A stretch of 64,000 nucleotides of DNA. Origin: Argopecten irradians (lineage: Eukaryota > Mollusca > Bivalvia > Pectinida > Pectinidae). The position numbers and the translations under genes were made by a program. Positions 1 through 30,320 of the stretch are shown in pieces. Below the pieces are notes generated by a model. That model made no database searches, was not told the DNA's origin, and worked only from the letters and a program-made list of their open reading frames with translations. The stretch spans positions 20,221,544 through 20,285,543 of the forward strand of contig NC_091144.1 in assembly GCF_041381155.1 (NCBI RefSeq), read 5' to 3'. The first letter of the stretch is position 1. Each line of letters starts with the position of its first letter.

Positions 1-3000
1 ATGTCCAGGTCCATGTAGAATTAGGTCTGATACTAGAAGCATTGATAAACCCTGTAGTACAGGACAACTTTTTACTTACTTTAGGACCAATGAATGGCTA
101 TGAGAATGGAGTCCTGTAGATCTTTGATACTAGACTATAAACCCCTGTAGTACAGGACAACTTTTACTTACTTTAGGACCAATGACGGCTATGGAGAATG
201 GAGTCCAGTAGATCTGATACTAGACACATAAACCCTGTAGTACAGGACAACAACTTTTACTTACTTTAGGACCAATGACGGCTATGAGAATGAGAGTCCT
301 GTAGATCTGATACTAGACACATAAACCCCCGTAGTACAGGACAACTTTTACTTACTTTAGGACCAATGACGGCTATGAGAATGGAGTCCTGTAGATCTGA
401 TACTAGACACATAAACCCCCGTAGTACAGGACAACTTTTACTTACTTTAGGACCAATGACGGCTATGAGAATGGAGTCCTGTAGATCTGATACTAGAACA
501 CATAAAACCCCCGTAGTACAGGACAACTTTTACTTACTTTAGGACCAATAACGGCTATGAGAATGGAGTCCTGTAGATCTGATACTAGACACATAAACCC
601 CCGTAGTACAGGACAACTTTTACTTACTTTAGGACCAATGACGGCTATGAGAATGGAGTCCTGTAGATCTGATACTAGACACATAAACCCCCGTAGTACA
701 GGACAACTTTTACTTACTTTAGGACCAATGACGGCTATGAGAATAGAGTCCTTGTAGATCTGATACTAGACACATAACCCCCGTAGTACAGGACAACTTT
801 TACTTACTTTAGGACCAATGACGCTATGAGAATAGAGTCCAGTAGATCTGATACTAGACACATAAACCCCGCGTAGTACAGGACAACTTTTACTTACTTT
901 AGGACCCAATAACGGCTATGAGAAATGGAGTCTAGTAGATCTCAATACTAGACACATAAACCCCCGTAGTACAGGACAACTTTTACTTACTTTAGGACCA
1001 GCAATAACGGGCTATGAGAATAGCAGTCTTGTAGATCTAATACTAGACACATAAACCCCCGTAGTACAGGATACAACTTTTACTTACTTTAGGACCAATA
1101 ACGGCTATGAGAATGGAGTCTTGTAGATCTGATACTAGACACAAAAACCCCCGTAGTACACTGGACAACTTTTACTTACTTTAGGACCAAGCAATGGCTA
1201 TGAGAATGGGAGTCCTGTAGATCTGATACTAGACACATAAACCCCCGTAGTACCGGACAACTTTTACTTACTTTAGGACCAGCAATGACGGCTATGAGAA
1301 TGGAGTCTTGTAGATCTGATACTAGACACATAAACCCCCGTAGTACAGGACAACTTTTACTTACTTTAGGACCAATGACGGCTATGAGAATGGAGTCCTG
1401 TAGATCTGATACTAGACACATAAACCCCCGTAGTACAGGACAACTTTTACTTACTTTAGGACCAGCTGACGGCTATGAGAATGGAGTCCTGTAGATCTGA
1501 TACTAGACACATAAACCCCCGTTAGTACAGGACAACTTTTACTTACTTTAGGACAAATGACGGCTATGAGAATAGAGTCCTGTAGATCTGATACTAGACA
1601 CATAAACCCCCGTAGTACAGGACAACTTTTACTTACTTTAGGACCAGCAATGGCTATGAGAATGGAGTCCTGTAGATCTGATACTAGACACATAAACCCC
1701 CGTAGTACAGGACAACTTTTACTTACTTTAGGACCAATGCAATGGCTATGAGAATGGAGTCCTGTAGATCTGATACTAGACACATAAACCCCCGTAGTAC
1801 AGGACAACTTTTACTTACTTTAGGACCAGCAATGGCTATGAGAATGGAGTCCTGTAGATCTGATACTAGACACATAAAACCCCCGTAGTACAGGACAACT
1901 TTTTACTTACTTTAGGACCAATACGGCTATGAGAATGGAGTCCTGTAGATCTGATACTAGACACATAAACCCCCGTAGTACAGGACAACTTTTTACTTAC
2001 TTTAGGACCAAGACGGCTATGAGAATGGAGTCTTGTAGATCTGATACTAGACACATAAACCCCCGTAGTACAGGACAACTTTTACTTACTTTAGGACCAA
2101 TAACGGCTATGAGAATGGAGTCTTGTAGATCTAATACTAGACACATAAACCCCCGTAGTACAGGACAACTTTTACTTACTTTAGGACCAATAACGGCTAT
2201 GAGAATGGAGTCTTGTAGATCTAATACTAGACACATAAACCCCCGTAGTACAGGACAACTTTTAATTACTTTAGGACCAATAACGGCTATGAGAATGGAG
2301 TCTTGTAGATCTAATACTAGACACATAAACCCCCGTAGTACAGGACAACTTTTACTTACTTTAGGACCAGTGACGGCTATGAGAATAGAGTCCTGTAGAT
2401 CTGATACTAGACACATAAACCCCTGTAGTACAGGACAACTTTTACTTACTTTAGGACCAATAACGGCTATGAGAATGGAGTCCAGTAGATCTGATACTAG
2501 ACACATAAACCCCTATAGTACAGGACAACTTTTACTTACTTTAGGACAAATGACGGCTATGAGAATAGAGTCCTGTAGATCTGATACTAGACACATAAAC
2601 CCCCGTAGTACAGGACAACTTTTACTTACTTTAGGACCAGCAATGAACGGCTATGAGAATGGAGTCCTGTAGATCTGATACTAGACACATAAACCCCTGT
2701 AGTGCAGGACAACTTCTACTTACTTTAGGACCAGTGACGGCTATGAGAATGGAGTCCAGTAGATCTAATACTAGACACATAAACCCCCTATAGTACAGGA
2801 CAACTTTTACTTACTTAAGGACCAGTGACGGCTATGAGAATGGAGTCATGTAGATCTGATACTAGACACATAAACCCCCGTAGTACAAGACAACTTTTAC
2901 TTACTTTAGGACCAATAACGGCTATGAGAATGGAGTCCTGTAGATCTGATACTAGACACATAAACCCCCGTAGTACAGGACAACTTTTACTTACTTTAGG

Positions 3001-6000
3001 ACAAATAACGGCTATGAGAATGGAGTCCTATAGATCTGATACTAGACACATAAACCCCCGTAGTACAGGACAACTTGTACTTACTTTAGGACCAGCAATG
3101 GCTATGAGAATGGAGTCCTGTAGATCTGATACTAGACACATAAACCCCCGTAGTACAAGACAACTTTTACTTACTTTAGGACCAGCAATGGCTATGAGAA
3201 TGGAGTCCTGTAGATCTGATACTAGACACATAAACCCCCGTAGTACAGGACAACTTTTGATTACTTTAGGACCAATGACGACTATGAGAATGGAGTCCTA
3301 TAGATCTGATACTAGACACATAAACCCCCGTAGTACAGGACAACTTCTACTTACTTTAGGACCAGCAATGGCTATGAGAATGGAGTCCTGTAGATCTGAT
3401 ACTAGACACATAAACCCCCGTAGTACAGGACAACTTTTACTTACTTTAGGACCAATGACGGCTATGAGAATGGAGTCCTGTAGATCTGATACTAGACACA
3501 TAAACCCCCGTAGTACAGGACAACTTTTACTTACTTTAGGACCAGCAATGGCTATGAGAATGGAGTCCTGTAGATCTGATACTAGACACATAAACCCCCG
3601 TAGTACAGGACAACTTGTACTTACTTTAGGACCAGCAATGACGGCTATGAGAATGGAGTCCTATAGATCTGATACTAGACACATAAACCCCCGTAGTACA
3701 GGACAACTTGTACTTACTTTAGGACCAGCAATGGCTATGAGAATGGAGTCCTGTAGATCTGATACTAGACACATAAACCCCCGTAGTACAAGACAACTTT
3801 TACTTACTTTAGGACCAGCAATGACGGCTATGAGAATGGAGTCCTGTAGATCTGATACTAGACACATAAACCCCCGTAGTACAGGACAACTTTTGATTAC
3901 TTTAGGACCAATGACGACTATGAGAATGGAGTCCTATAGATCTGATACTAGACACATAAACCCCCGTAGTACAGGACAACTTTTACTTACTTTAGGACCA
4001 GCAATGGCTATGAGAATAGAGTCCTGTAGATCTGATACTAGACACATAAACCCCCGTAGTACAGGACAACTTTTACTTACTTTAGGACCAGTGACGGCTA
4101 TGAGAATGGAGTCCAGTAGATCTAATACTAGACATATAAACCCCGTAGTACAGGACAACTTTTACTTACTTTAGGACCAGTGACGGCTATGAGAATAGAG
4201 TCCTGTAGATCTGATACTAGACACATAAACCCCCGTAGTACAGGACAACTTTTACTTACTTTAGGACCAATGACGGCTATGAGAATGGAGTCCAGTAGAT
4301 CTGATACTAGACACATAAACCCCCGTAGTACAGGACAACTTTTACTTACTTTAGGACCAATAACGGCTATGAGAATGGAGTCCTGTAGATCTGATACTAG
4401 ACACATAAACCCCCGTAGTACAGGACAACTTTTACTTACTTTAGGACAAATGACGGCTATGAGAATGGAGTCCTGTAGATCTGATACTAGACACATAAAC
4501 CCCCGTAGTACAGGACAACTTTTACTTACTTTAGGACCAATAACAATGGCTATGAGAATGGAGTCCTGTAGATCTGATACTAGACACATAAACCCCTGTA
4601 GTACAGGACAACTTGTACTTACTTTAGGACCAATGACGGCTATGAGAATGGAGTCCTGTAGATCTGATACTAGACACATAAACCCCCGTAGTACAGGACA
4701 ACTTTTACTTACTTTAGGACCAATGACGGCTATGAGAATGGAGTCCAGTAGATCTGATACTAGACACATAAACCCCCGTAGTACAGGACAACTTTTACTT
4801 ACTTTAGGACCAGCAATGGCTATGAGAATGGAGTCCTGTAGATCTGATACTAGACACATAAACCCCCGTAGTACAGGACAACTTTTACTTACTTTAGGAC
4901 CAGCAATGGCTATGAGAATGGAGTCCTGTAGATCTGATACTAGACACATAAACCCCCGTAGTACAGGACAACTTTTACTTACTTTAGGACCAGCAATGGC
5001 TATGAGAATGGAGTCCGTAGTAGATCTGATACTAGTAGACACATAAACCCCCGTAGTACAGGACAACTTTTACTTACTTTAGGACCAGCAATGGCTATGA
5101 GAATGGAGTCCTGTAGATCTGATACTAGACACATAAACCCCCGTAGTACAGGACAACTTTTACTTACTTTAGGACCAGCAATGGCTATGAGAATGGAGTC
5201 CTGTAGATCTGATACTAGACACATAAACCCCCGTAGTACAGGACAACTTTTACTTACTTTAGGACCAGCAATGACGGCTATGAGAATAGAGTCCAGTAGA
5301 TCTGATACTAGACACATAAACCCCTGTAGTACAGGACAACTTTTACTTACTTTAGGACCAGCAATGGCTATGAGAATGGAGTCCTGTAGATCTGATACTA
5401 GACACATAAACCCCCGTAGTACAGGACAACTTTTACTTACTTTAGGACCAGCAATGGCTATGAGAATGGAGTCCTGTAGATCTGATACTAGACACATAAA
5501 CCCCCGTAGTACAGGACAACTTTTACTTACTTTAGGACCAGCAATGACGGCTATGAGAATGGAGTCCAGTAGATCTGATACTAGACACATAAACCCCCGT
5601 AGTACAGGACAACTTTTACTTACTTTAGGACCAGCAATGACGGCTATGAGAATAGAGTCCTGTAGATCTGATACTAGACACATAAACCCCCGTAGTACAG
5701 GACAACTTTTACTTACTTTAGGACCAGCAATGGCTATGAGAATGGAGTCCTGTAGATCTGATACTAGACACATAAACCCCTGTAGTACAGGACAACTTTT
5801 ACTTACTTTAGGACCAGTGACGGCTATGAGAATGGAGTCCTGTAGATCTGATACTAGACACATAAACCCCCGTAGTACAGGACAACTTTTACTTACTTTA
5901 GGACCAAAGACGGCTATGAGAATGGAGTCCTGTAGATCTTATACTAGACACATAAACCCCCGTAGTACAGGACAACTTTTACTTACTTTAGGACCAGTGA

Positions 6001-6796
6001 CGGCTATGAGAATGGAGTCCTGTAGATCTGATACTAGACACATAAACCCCCGTAGTACAGGACAACTTTTACTTACTTTAGGACCAATAACGGCTATGAG
6101 AATGGAGTCCTGTAGATCTGATACTAGACACATAAACCCCCGTAGTACAGGACAACTTTTACTTACTTTAGGACCAATAACGGCTATGAGAATGGAGTCC
6201 TGTAGATCTGATACTAGACACATAAACCCCCGTAGTACAGGACAACTTTTACTTACTTTAGGACCAGTGACGGCTATGAGAATGGAGTCCTGTAGATCTG
6301 ATACTAGACACATAAACCCCCGTAGTACAGGACAACTTTTACTTACTTTAGGACCAATAACGGCTATGAGAATGGAGTCCAGTAGATCTGATACTAGACA
6401 CATAAACCCCCGTAGTACAGGACAACTTTTACTTACTTTAGGACCAATGACGGCTATGAGAATGGAGTCCTGTAGATCTGATACTAGACACATAAACCCC
6501 CGTAGTACAGGACAACTTTTACTTACTTTAGGACCAATAACGGCTATGAGAATGGAGTCCTGTAGATCTGATACTAGACACATAAACCCCCGTAGTACAG
6601 GACAACTTTTACTTACTTTAGGACCAATAACGGCTATGAGAATGGAGTCCTGTAGATCTGATACTAGACACATAAACCCCCGTAGTACAGGACAACTTTT
6701 ACTTACTTTAGGACCAATAACGGCTATGAGAATGGAGTCCTGTAGATCTGATACTAGACACATAAACCCCCGTAGTACAGGACAACTTTTACTTAC
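1..6796. repeat. 90-bp satellite built from AARS2 exon 21 and its splice donor
   Basis: About 75 head-to-tail copies of a unit that is 90 bp in the right half, with 87 to 93 bp variants; the left 2 kb has many single-base indels. Read on the minus strand, each unit holds the end of AARS2 exon 21 (peptide DSILIAVIGPK or a variant), then a consensus donor AAA|GTAAGT, then about 36 bp of intron. The rightmost unit is the real exon end at 6797. Because most units are 90 bp, long frames stay open on both strands by periodicity. I treat those frames as repeat, not as genes. The array reaches the left window edge, so its full size is unknown. Confidence 0.93.
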
Positions 6797-23934
<17,138 letters not shown>

Positions 23935-25403
23935 TTTCTGAATAGAATATAATCAATGTATAATTTTGATGTTTAATGTGCAATGGAACTTGTTTAAACC
24001 ATGTCAAAAAGTATTGTGATAATTCCATAGGTGCCGCTTTTTGTTGTCAACTTATTGTTTCTGTCATGATGTACTAACAATGAATTTCCAAGCAGCCAAT
24101 GGAAATTGCTCCACGTTATATTGCATTTGTGACATATAAGATATCAGGTGGATTATGTACCATACATGTACATATACACATTCTGTATATGTGTATACGA
24201 GCACAATACTACATGTAAAATACAAATGTAGGTAGTGAATATGCATTTTGTATGTAAATTTAACGTACCATACAATGGCCAAATGATAGGTCGGTGGTTT
24301 TCTCTGGAGACTCTAGTTTTTCACAAGCATCCTTAAAGGCCCACTATCTTTCCGAACAAAATTTTAAAGTTTCTTACAAACAACAATAACATACCGGTAA
24401 GAAAATATTTTGATTGCCTAATATAATGTTATAACACCAAACAATTGAAAGATTCCCTGTATAATCTATGTTAGCAGTGAAGATTCATTTCACTGTTTTA
24501 CCGTCTAGCGCAGTGATAGTCAACTAACACACAGTAATGAAGACAATGACAGCTAGGAAACATAAGACAACCTGCGTTTTGAAAATTAGCATTTGATTCA
24601 TTCTAATTACAATCGCTTTACCTCATTTTAGGGTATTCCGGAAATTGGGGTATTTTTGTTTATTTCACATATACATATTACATCGTTTAAACAATTTTAC
24701 AGTGATTTTTTCCATGTATAACTTTACTAAACCGCCATTGTGTTTTGATTGTAAACAAACACGTTTCAGTCGGCGTATTTTTCTTGAATTAAACAATTTT
24801 ACGAATGAACATGCATCTGATATCATTTTCATCTTTAATATATTTTCATTGCATATTTTATCTTTTAAACACTTTTACAGTGATTTGTTCGATGTATAAC
24901 TTTACAAAACTGGCAAGTAAAACTTACTATTTTCACATGTGAATCACGACGTAATAATACTAAAACATCATCAGATTTTGGTTTTGGTCCACAGATAAGC
25001 CGCACTGGTGTATAAGCCGCACTCCTGATTTTCAGGGAAAAAAGTCGTGGCTTATAATCCGGAAAATATGGTAACTTGCATAAGTGCACAGTGTACTCGT
25101 TACATCTTACTTCCTTCGTTATTAAAGTCTGCTAATTGCTCAAGGTAAATCTGATAAATGAAAATAGTCGCTCTTAATTGGCCACATAAATTATAACAGA
25201 ATGAAAATCATTCGCAAATGTAAATACACTACCTTTTTTTGCTTTAGTTCCAACACCCGGATTAATGTAAAATTATTGAAAACCCAGAATATGAACAGAC
25301 AACACATGTAGTGAGACCTTTACCCTTTTGAAAATTTTTACATAGGCGGTTATTGAAGCACCGTCCATTATGTACTTTTTCAGTGTTTATGGAAATACCT
25401 ACA
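23935..25403. other. AARS2 upstream region with repeat fragments
   Basis: Intergenic DNA 5' of AARS2. It includes a decayed SINE core at about 24286-24336 (GGTCGGTGGTTTTCTCTGG). An element-like segment spans about 24625-25074; its right end carries ATAAGCCGCACTCCTGATTT and CCGGAAAATATGGTA, resembling widespread inverted-repeat elements. I cannot pick a promoter by sequence. Confidence 0.5.
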
Positions 25404-25588
25404 CGAAAGTTTCTAATACAGTCAAACTCGGTTAATACGAACTCGAAGGGACCACGGAAAAACTTCGAGTTATCCGAGTGTTCGAATTAAGCGAGTTCTC
25501 AAGTCAAACTGTCAATCTCTTCACTAAGTATACACACATGTACTAGTCTCACGTCGTAAGCAAGGACGGTGTCAAAATCTTATATGTA

Positions 25589-25754
25589 CAGTGGAAACCG
25601 CTTATATTGAAGTCCTTGGGGAATGGGGAATATTTTCAAAATTATTGAGATTTCAATATAAACCAAAGACGATGGAATATTGTGAATATGGAATAAACAG
25701 TATTTCAATATTGAATTCACCGGTAATCGATTTCAATATAAGTGGGTTCCACTG
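25589..25754. mobile_element. MITE with CAGTGGAAACC-type ends
   Basis: Inverted ends CAGTGGAAACCGCTTATATT and the complement of AATATAAGTGGGTTCCACTG. It is 166 bp, non-coding and nested in a larger element. The CAGT termini resemble pogo/Tigger-like DNA transposons; the family call is inference. Confidence 0.75.
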
Positions 25755-26783
25755 GGTCGCAAAGTTATAACTATAAAACAGAAATATATCTTAATATTTT
25801 TTAATGAAATCACAACAAATTATTCAAACATACAAAAAGAATGTAACAGAATCATATAAATAGCAGAAAACTTACGTTTACCGAGACACATGTGTTGACA
25901 GGAAGTTACAATGTACAGGAAGTAAATCTACGCATGTCAGCTTAACATATCAGTGTTTTATCACTATGGTGGATGGTGAACAGCGCAAAGTCTATTTTGC
26001 TGAGTAACACGTTCAAAGCACTAACATTGATACAATTGTAATCGCACTATTCGGTTTCATCTTCCTCTTCACTCCGGTCTTCACCCTATCAACTGATCCA
26101 ATTATCCCCCCGGTTGTACCGTGTCCTTCGTTGGATTGCTCAGTTGACTTCGACATTTCCGAAACGGGTATGATATTGCTGTGAAACTGCAGTGAATTTA
26201 TTATACACGTACATGACACCTCCTCAGTTACTGAGCTACTCTTAATGAGTACCTCGGGACTAATTACACCATTGCGTCTTTCATATTTTCCGACTCTGAC
26301 ACGATAATTAACTAACGTATACACCTGTAAAAAACAGTAAGCGTGTACCGGCTCCAGGTTGTGATTTTAACACGGTGCCAGGTGGTAGAGCTTAGTTCTG
26401 CTTGAGTGATCACACTAGTGACAGGCGGCCGGGACCACATGTTTTGTATCATATCGCTGTACCAGTCGGGATAATGTTTACGTAAGTGCAGCGTACATGT
26501 GGCCCAATTTTAAATTTGATGATCACTGATTATTGTTGATACAAAGAATTAACGATATTGCTAAACATTTAACAGTTATCTCCGTGTTTACGTAGTTGAA
26601 AACGGCTTTTTTTAATTGTCGTTTTTTTTAAATCGGCATTTTCGGCAATCTTTTACTCACAAAAAAATCTCACTTCGTATTATACGAACATTTTATGTAG
26701 GATTTTTGTCATTCGGACCAAACATATACTTCGTATCAAGCGAGTTTTTCGAGTTTTCCGAATTCGAATTTTCCGAGTTTTTT

Positions 26784-27148
26784 TTAAAGATGCTCCACCG
26801 CCGACAGAGCATAAATGATATTCATCATTTGAACAATAATTGGTGTTTAATCGTGTATATATATGCCTAATTAACTAAAAAAATTATGTAAAATAATTTA
26901 TCTCGCTTTTGGTGCATGCGCAATCAGTAATTCATTTCATATAGGATATAGTGACACAGAATTTTTTCGGGATGCAATTAATTATTTTTCATATTTTGAA
27001 CTTAAAGTAAAATTAGAAGCTCAAACTTTTCAATGGTGGTAAAGGTGTAAGGTAAGTAACTTTTGTAACCGAAGAAAAATACTAAATCGTCTTCTCCTGT
27101 TTTTCACGGTAAAAAATATACCATTTGTCAGCGGTGGAGCATCTTTAA
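26784..27148. mobile_element. MITE with 24-bp inverted ends
   Basis: Begins TTAAAGATGCTCCACCGCCG and ends with the near-perfect complement CGGTGGAGCATCTTTAA. Both ends carry TTAA, which would suit a TTAA-targeting (piggyBac-like) family. It is 365 bp and non-coding. A decayed relative lies at about 54010-54200. Confidence 0.75.
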
Positions 27149-27646
27149 CATAGATAAAGAGGGAATTTGGCCGGGACCGGCCAAGTACTTCGTATTAAGC
27201 CGGGTTGTCGTATTATCCGAGTTCGTATCAACCAAGTTCGAAAGTTTCTAATAAATACAAATTAAGAAATTGAATTGTACTAAATTTACTTGATTATGAT
27301 TAAATTATGTTTTCAATATTTAGATATATTTTATCTTCTTTAATAATACTGTTAGGTTTCACCAACAACAAAAACAAAATAAGTTTTTCAATATTTGAAT
27401 TTAAGTTATAATTTGCCTTTGCATGTAATGATGTTCTCACTAAAAATATCAAACAGGTCTATATATAAATTATTTGATATGAAATTTTGATATTTAAAGT
27501 ATACCCTACATTGATGTCTTGGATTTTTGTGTGAATAGAATCGAAAGTATTACACGTACGGGATTCTGTAGATGTTTTTCACAATTCCAGAAAAACTGGT
27601 GATGTTACATACAGTAAAATGTACATATGCAGGATTGACCCGATAT

Positions 27647-28045
27647 CAGTCTGTGACACTAATTTTGTTCGCTGCTTGTTATTTGGACTAGTAAACCACA
27701 ATATTTTACTAGTCCGACTATTTTATCACTATAGTCCAAATAAGTATACAGCTGTTTTGCTAATTCAGCACAGCACTTCAAATTCAGTCATGATCAGTTT
27801 ACAATTTTTACCCAAATTGCATTCTGGATGCTTTCATGAACACCAATTCTGACAAAATGATGCATCCGAACTGAAATATTCATATAAAGAATGCACTCAA
27901 AATGTGTTGAAAAATGCAACACTCTTATAAATGTAGCATTTGAATGGGGGAGCCACTAGTCCAATCGTTCATTACAATTGGCACTAGTACGGCTGTAAAA
28001 TTACTAGTCATGGGCATTGGACTTAGTGCTTAAAGTCACAGACTG
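27647..28045. mobile_element. Small element with CAGTCTGTGAC inverted ends
   Basis: Eleven-base inverted ends (27647-27657 and 28035-28045) enclose about 400 bp with repeated TTACTAGTC/GACTAGTAA motifs. No coding capacity. Confidence 0.55.
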
Positions 28046-28108
28046 CGATAGGCAAATTGCTGTTCATTTACAACTTCATGTAAACAACATTGCCTGCAGA
28101 CCACTGAA

Positions 28109-28160
28109 GACTTGCCAGCTGCTTTATTTTATACAAATAAAATAAAGCAGGCAAGTCTAC
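28109..28160. repeat. Long hairpin
   Basis: The arms CTGCTTTATTTTAT and ATAAAATAAAGCAG around an ACAA loop continue, past a 3-nt bulge, with AGACTTGC and GCAAGTCT. The stem is about 22 bp. It lies 190 bp upstream of the NPEPPS promoter duplication. Confidence 0.7.
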
Positions 28161-28345
28161 TTAAGTCATATACAAATGTTTTTCTTCCACGGTTTGTTCC
28201 ATCTCGGAATATTACATGCGTTAATGTCTTAATAGTTAATACCAGGAAAACTGGGGACGGGCTGGTAAATTGTTCAGAAGGTGGTATTAAGTGTAGTATT
28301 AACGGTACTTTAGCTAATATAACTTTTGCGACTCTAAAAACTATT

Positions 28346-29333
28346 ATCAATCTTGATCGCACTTTGAAAATAAAAAACTGTTTCGGAAAAGTAGTGGGCC
28401 ATAATGTGACAATGTAGAATAGAAATTAAAACAAAATCAAATCTAAGGAAACATTATGGAAACCAAACATGTCCATTTCTGCTGGCTTTCATGATATGTT
28501 CACTGATGTTACATGTAGGCCTATGGACACTAACAGTTTTACAGTAACTAGATTCTAGGTGTCTAACTTTCATATCATGCAAACTTCAGTTGGTGCCAGC
28601 TGGATACTATGAATATGAATAACATATTTTGATACTGTAATATATATAAACACTACACGATACTTTACCTAGGAGTATACACTATATAGCCAGCACATGT
28701 GTGAACTTCATGCAGACGACTAACTTTTTAACCGGAAATCGTCTCAATCACACTAATATTAAAACCGTATGACTTAAATTTAAAATCTAACACAAATATT
28801 CGCAAATATGTTGTTATGTCGCGACAAATTTATTACCATTGGCATGAATCTAATTTTAAAAATAAAAACAGGAACAATAAAATATAATACAGCACATAAA
28901 CATTTTGATTTCATCTGTTTAATCCGTATTTTAATTGTGCATCTACTTGACGTTGATTACGACTTTTTCATACAAACGTCCGATAGACATTGACTGAAAA
29001 ACGTGAAACGTGAGTGTATTGTATTTTTGGCTGATCTTTATGAAAGGGCTCTACCAGTTTCCCTTTCGAATATATCGTTTAAGTAGTCTGTCAACCGTTA
29101 AACTTGAAAGTTTGCAAGTGCGTTTTTCTTCATCACAAAGCTACGTTTATTTCAGCTTCACTAAATCATTATTTAGTAGATTCCAACAGCGTTCTTACAA
29201 CTGTACTTTTTTGTCGCCACTTCAGAGTAGGTATGCCGGACAAAAAGCCCTTCCAACGTCTGCCACTGGATGCTTGTCCAGTCAATTACAGCATCCGCCT
29301 ACAGCCAAATCTCAAATCCTTCACGTTTGAGGG
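28346..29333 (+). repeat. Tandem duplication of the NPEPPS 5' region, copy 1
   Basis: 988-bp block that recurs at 29334-30320 with about four differences (three substitutions and one indel that I could see). It contains the presumed promoter and 5' UTR and the first 34 or so codons of NPEPPS. The junction falls inside exon 1 at a shared ATCA. Confidence 0.93.
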
Positions 29334-29355
29334 ATCAATCTTGATCGCACTTTGA
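29233..29355 (+). pseudogene. Broken duplicate of NPEPPS exon 1
   Basis: Same start and reading as the true exon 1 ([20 protein letters not shown] onward) through FTFEG. The duplication junction then replaces the rest of the exon, so the frame ends six codons later (SILIAL, stop) and the GTATGT donor is lost. Transcription from the copy-1 promoter would put this 40-codon frame ahead of the true start. Confidence 0.85.
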
Positions 29356-30320
29356 AAATAAAAAACTGTTTCGGAAAAGTAGTGGGCCATAATGTGACAA
29401 TGTAGAATAGAAATTAAAACAAAATCAAATCTAAGGAAACATTATGGAAACCAAACATGTCCATTTCTGCTGGCTTTCATGATATGTTCACTGATGTTAC
29501 ATGTAGGCCTATGGACACTAACAGTTTTACAGTAACTAGATTCTAGGTGTCTAACTTTTATATCATGCAAACTTCAGTTGGTGTCAGCTGGATACTATGA
29601 ATATGAATAACATATTTTGATACTGTAATATATATAAACACTACACGATACTTTACCTAGGAGTATACACTATATAGCCAGCACATGTGTGAACTTCATG
29701 CAGACGACTAACTTTTTAACCGGAAATCGTCTCAATCACACTAATATTAAAACCGTATGACTTAAATTTAAAATCTAACACAAATATTCGCAAATATGTT
29801 GTTATGTCGCGACAAATTTATTACCATTGGCATGAATCTAATTTTAAAAATAAAAACAGGAACAATAAAATATAATACAGCACATAAACATTTTGATTTC
29901 ATCTGTTTAATCCGTATTTTAATTGTGCATCTACTTGACGTTGATTACGACTTTTTCATACAAACGTCCGATAGACATTGACTGAAAAACGTGAAACGTG
30001 AGTGTATTGTATTTTTGGCTGATCTTTATGAAAGGGCTCTACCAGTTTCCCTTTCGAATATATCGTTTAAGTAGTCTGTCAACCGTTAAACGTGAAAGTT
30101 TGCAAGTGCGTTTTTCTTCATCACAAAGCTACGTTTATTTCAGCTTCACTAAATCATTATTTAGTAGATTCCAACAGCGTTCTACAACTGTACTTTTTTG
30201 TCGCCACTTCAGAGTAGGTATGCCGGACAAAAAGCCCTTCCAACGTCTGCCACTGGATGCTTGTCCAGTCAATTACAGCATCCGCCTACAGCCAAATCTC
30301 AAATCCTTCACGTTTGAGGG
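29334..30320 (+). repeat. Tandem duplication of the NPEPPS 5' region, copy 2
   Basis: Second copy of the block, continuous with the intact exon 1. It contains the pyrimidine-rich CTTTTTTGTCGCCACTTCAG just before the start codon, which could be the acceptor of a 5'-UTR intron. Confidence 0.9.

Larger units (their letters stand above)
25419..27238. mobile_element. Composite inverted-repeat element with nested MITEs
   Basis: The left end reads CAGTCAAACTCGGTTAATAC and the right end carries the inverted counterpart (GTATTATCCGAGTTCG, GTATCAACCAAGTTCG). The ends are partly diverged inverted repeats of about 60 bp. A 15-bp direct repeat CGAAAGTTTCTAATA flanks it at 25404-25418 and 27239-27253. It encloses two smaller elements. 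The interior has a minus-strand frame of 103 codons (26013-26324) that I do not recognise, and no transposase. Confidence 0.6.

Noticed and set aside
26013..26324. 103-codon minus-strand frame inside the 25419-27238 element
   Set aside because: No recognisable motif, not transposase-like, and it lies in repeat DNA; not called as a gene.
28112..28417. 101-codon plus-strand frame upstream of NPEPPS
   Set aside because: It starts in a hairpin and runs into the duplicated block; no family resemblance or splice structure.
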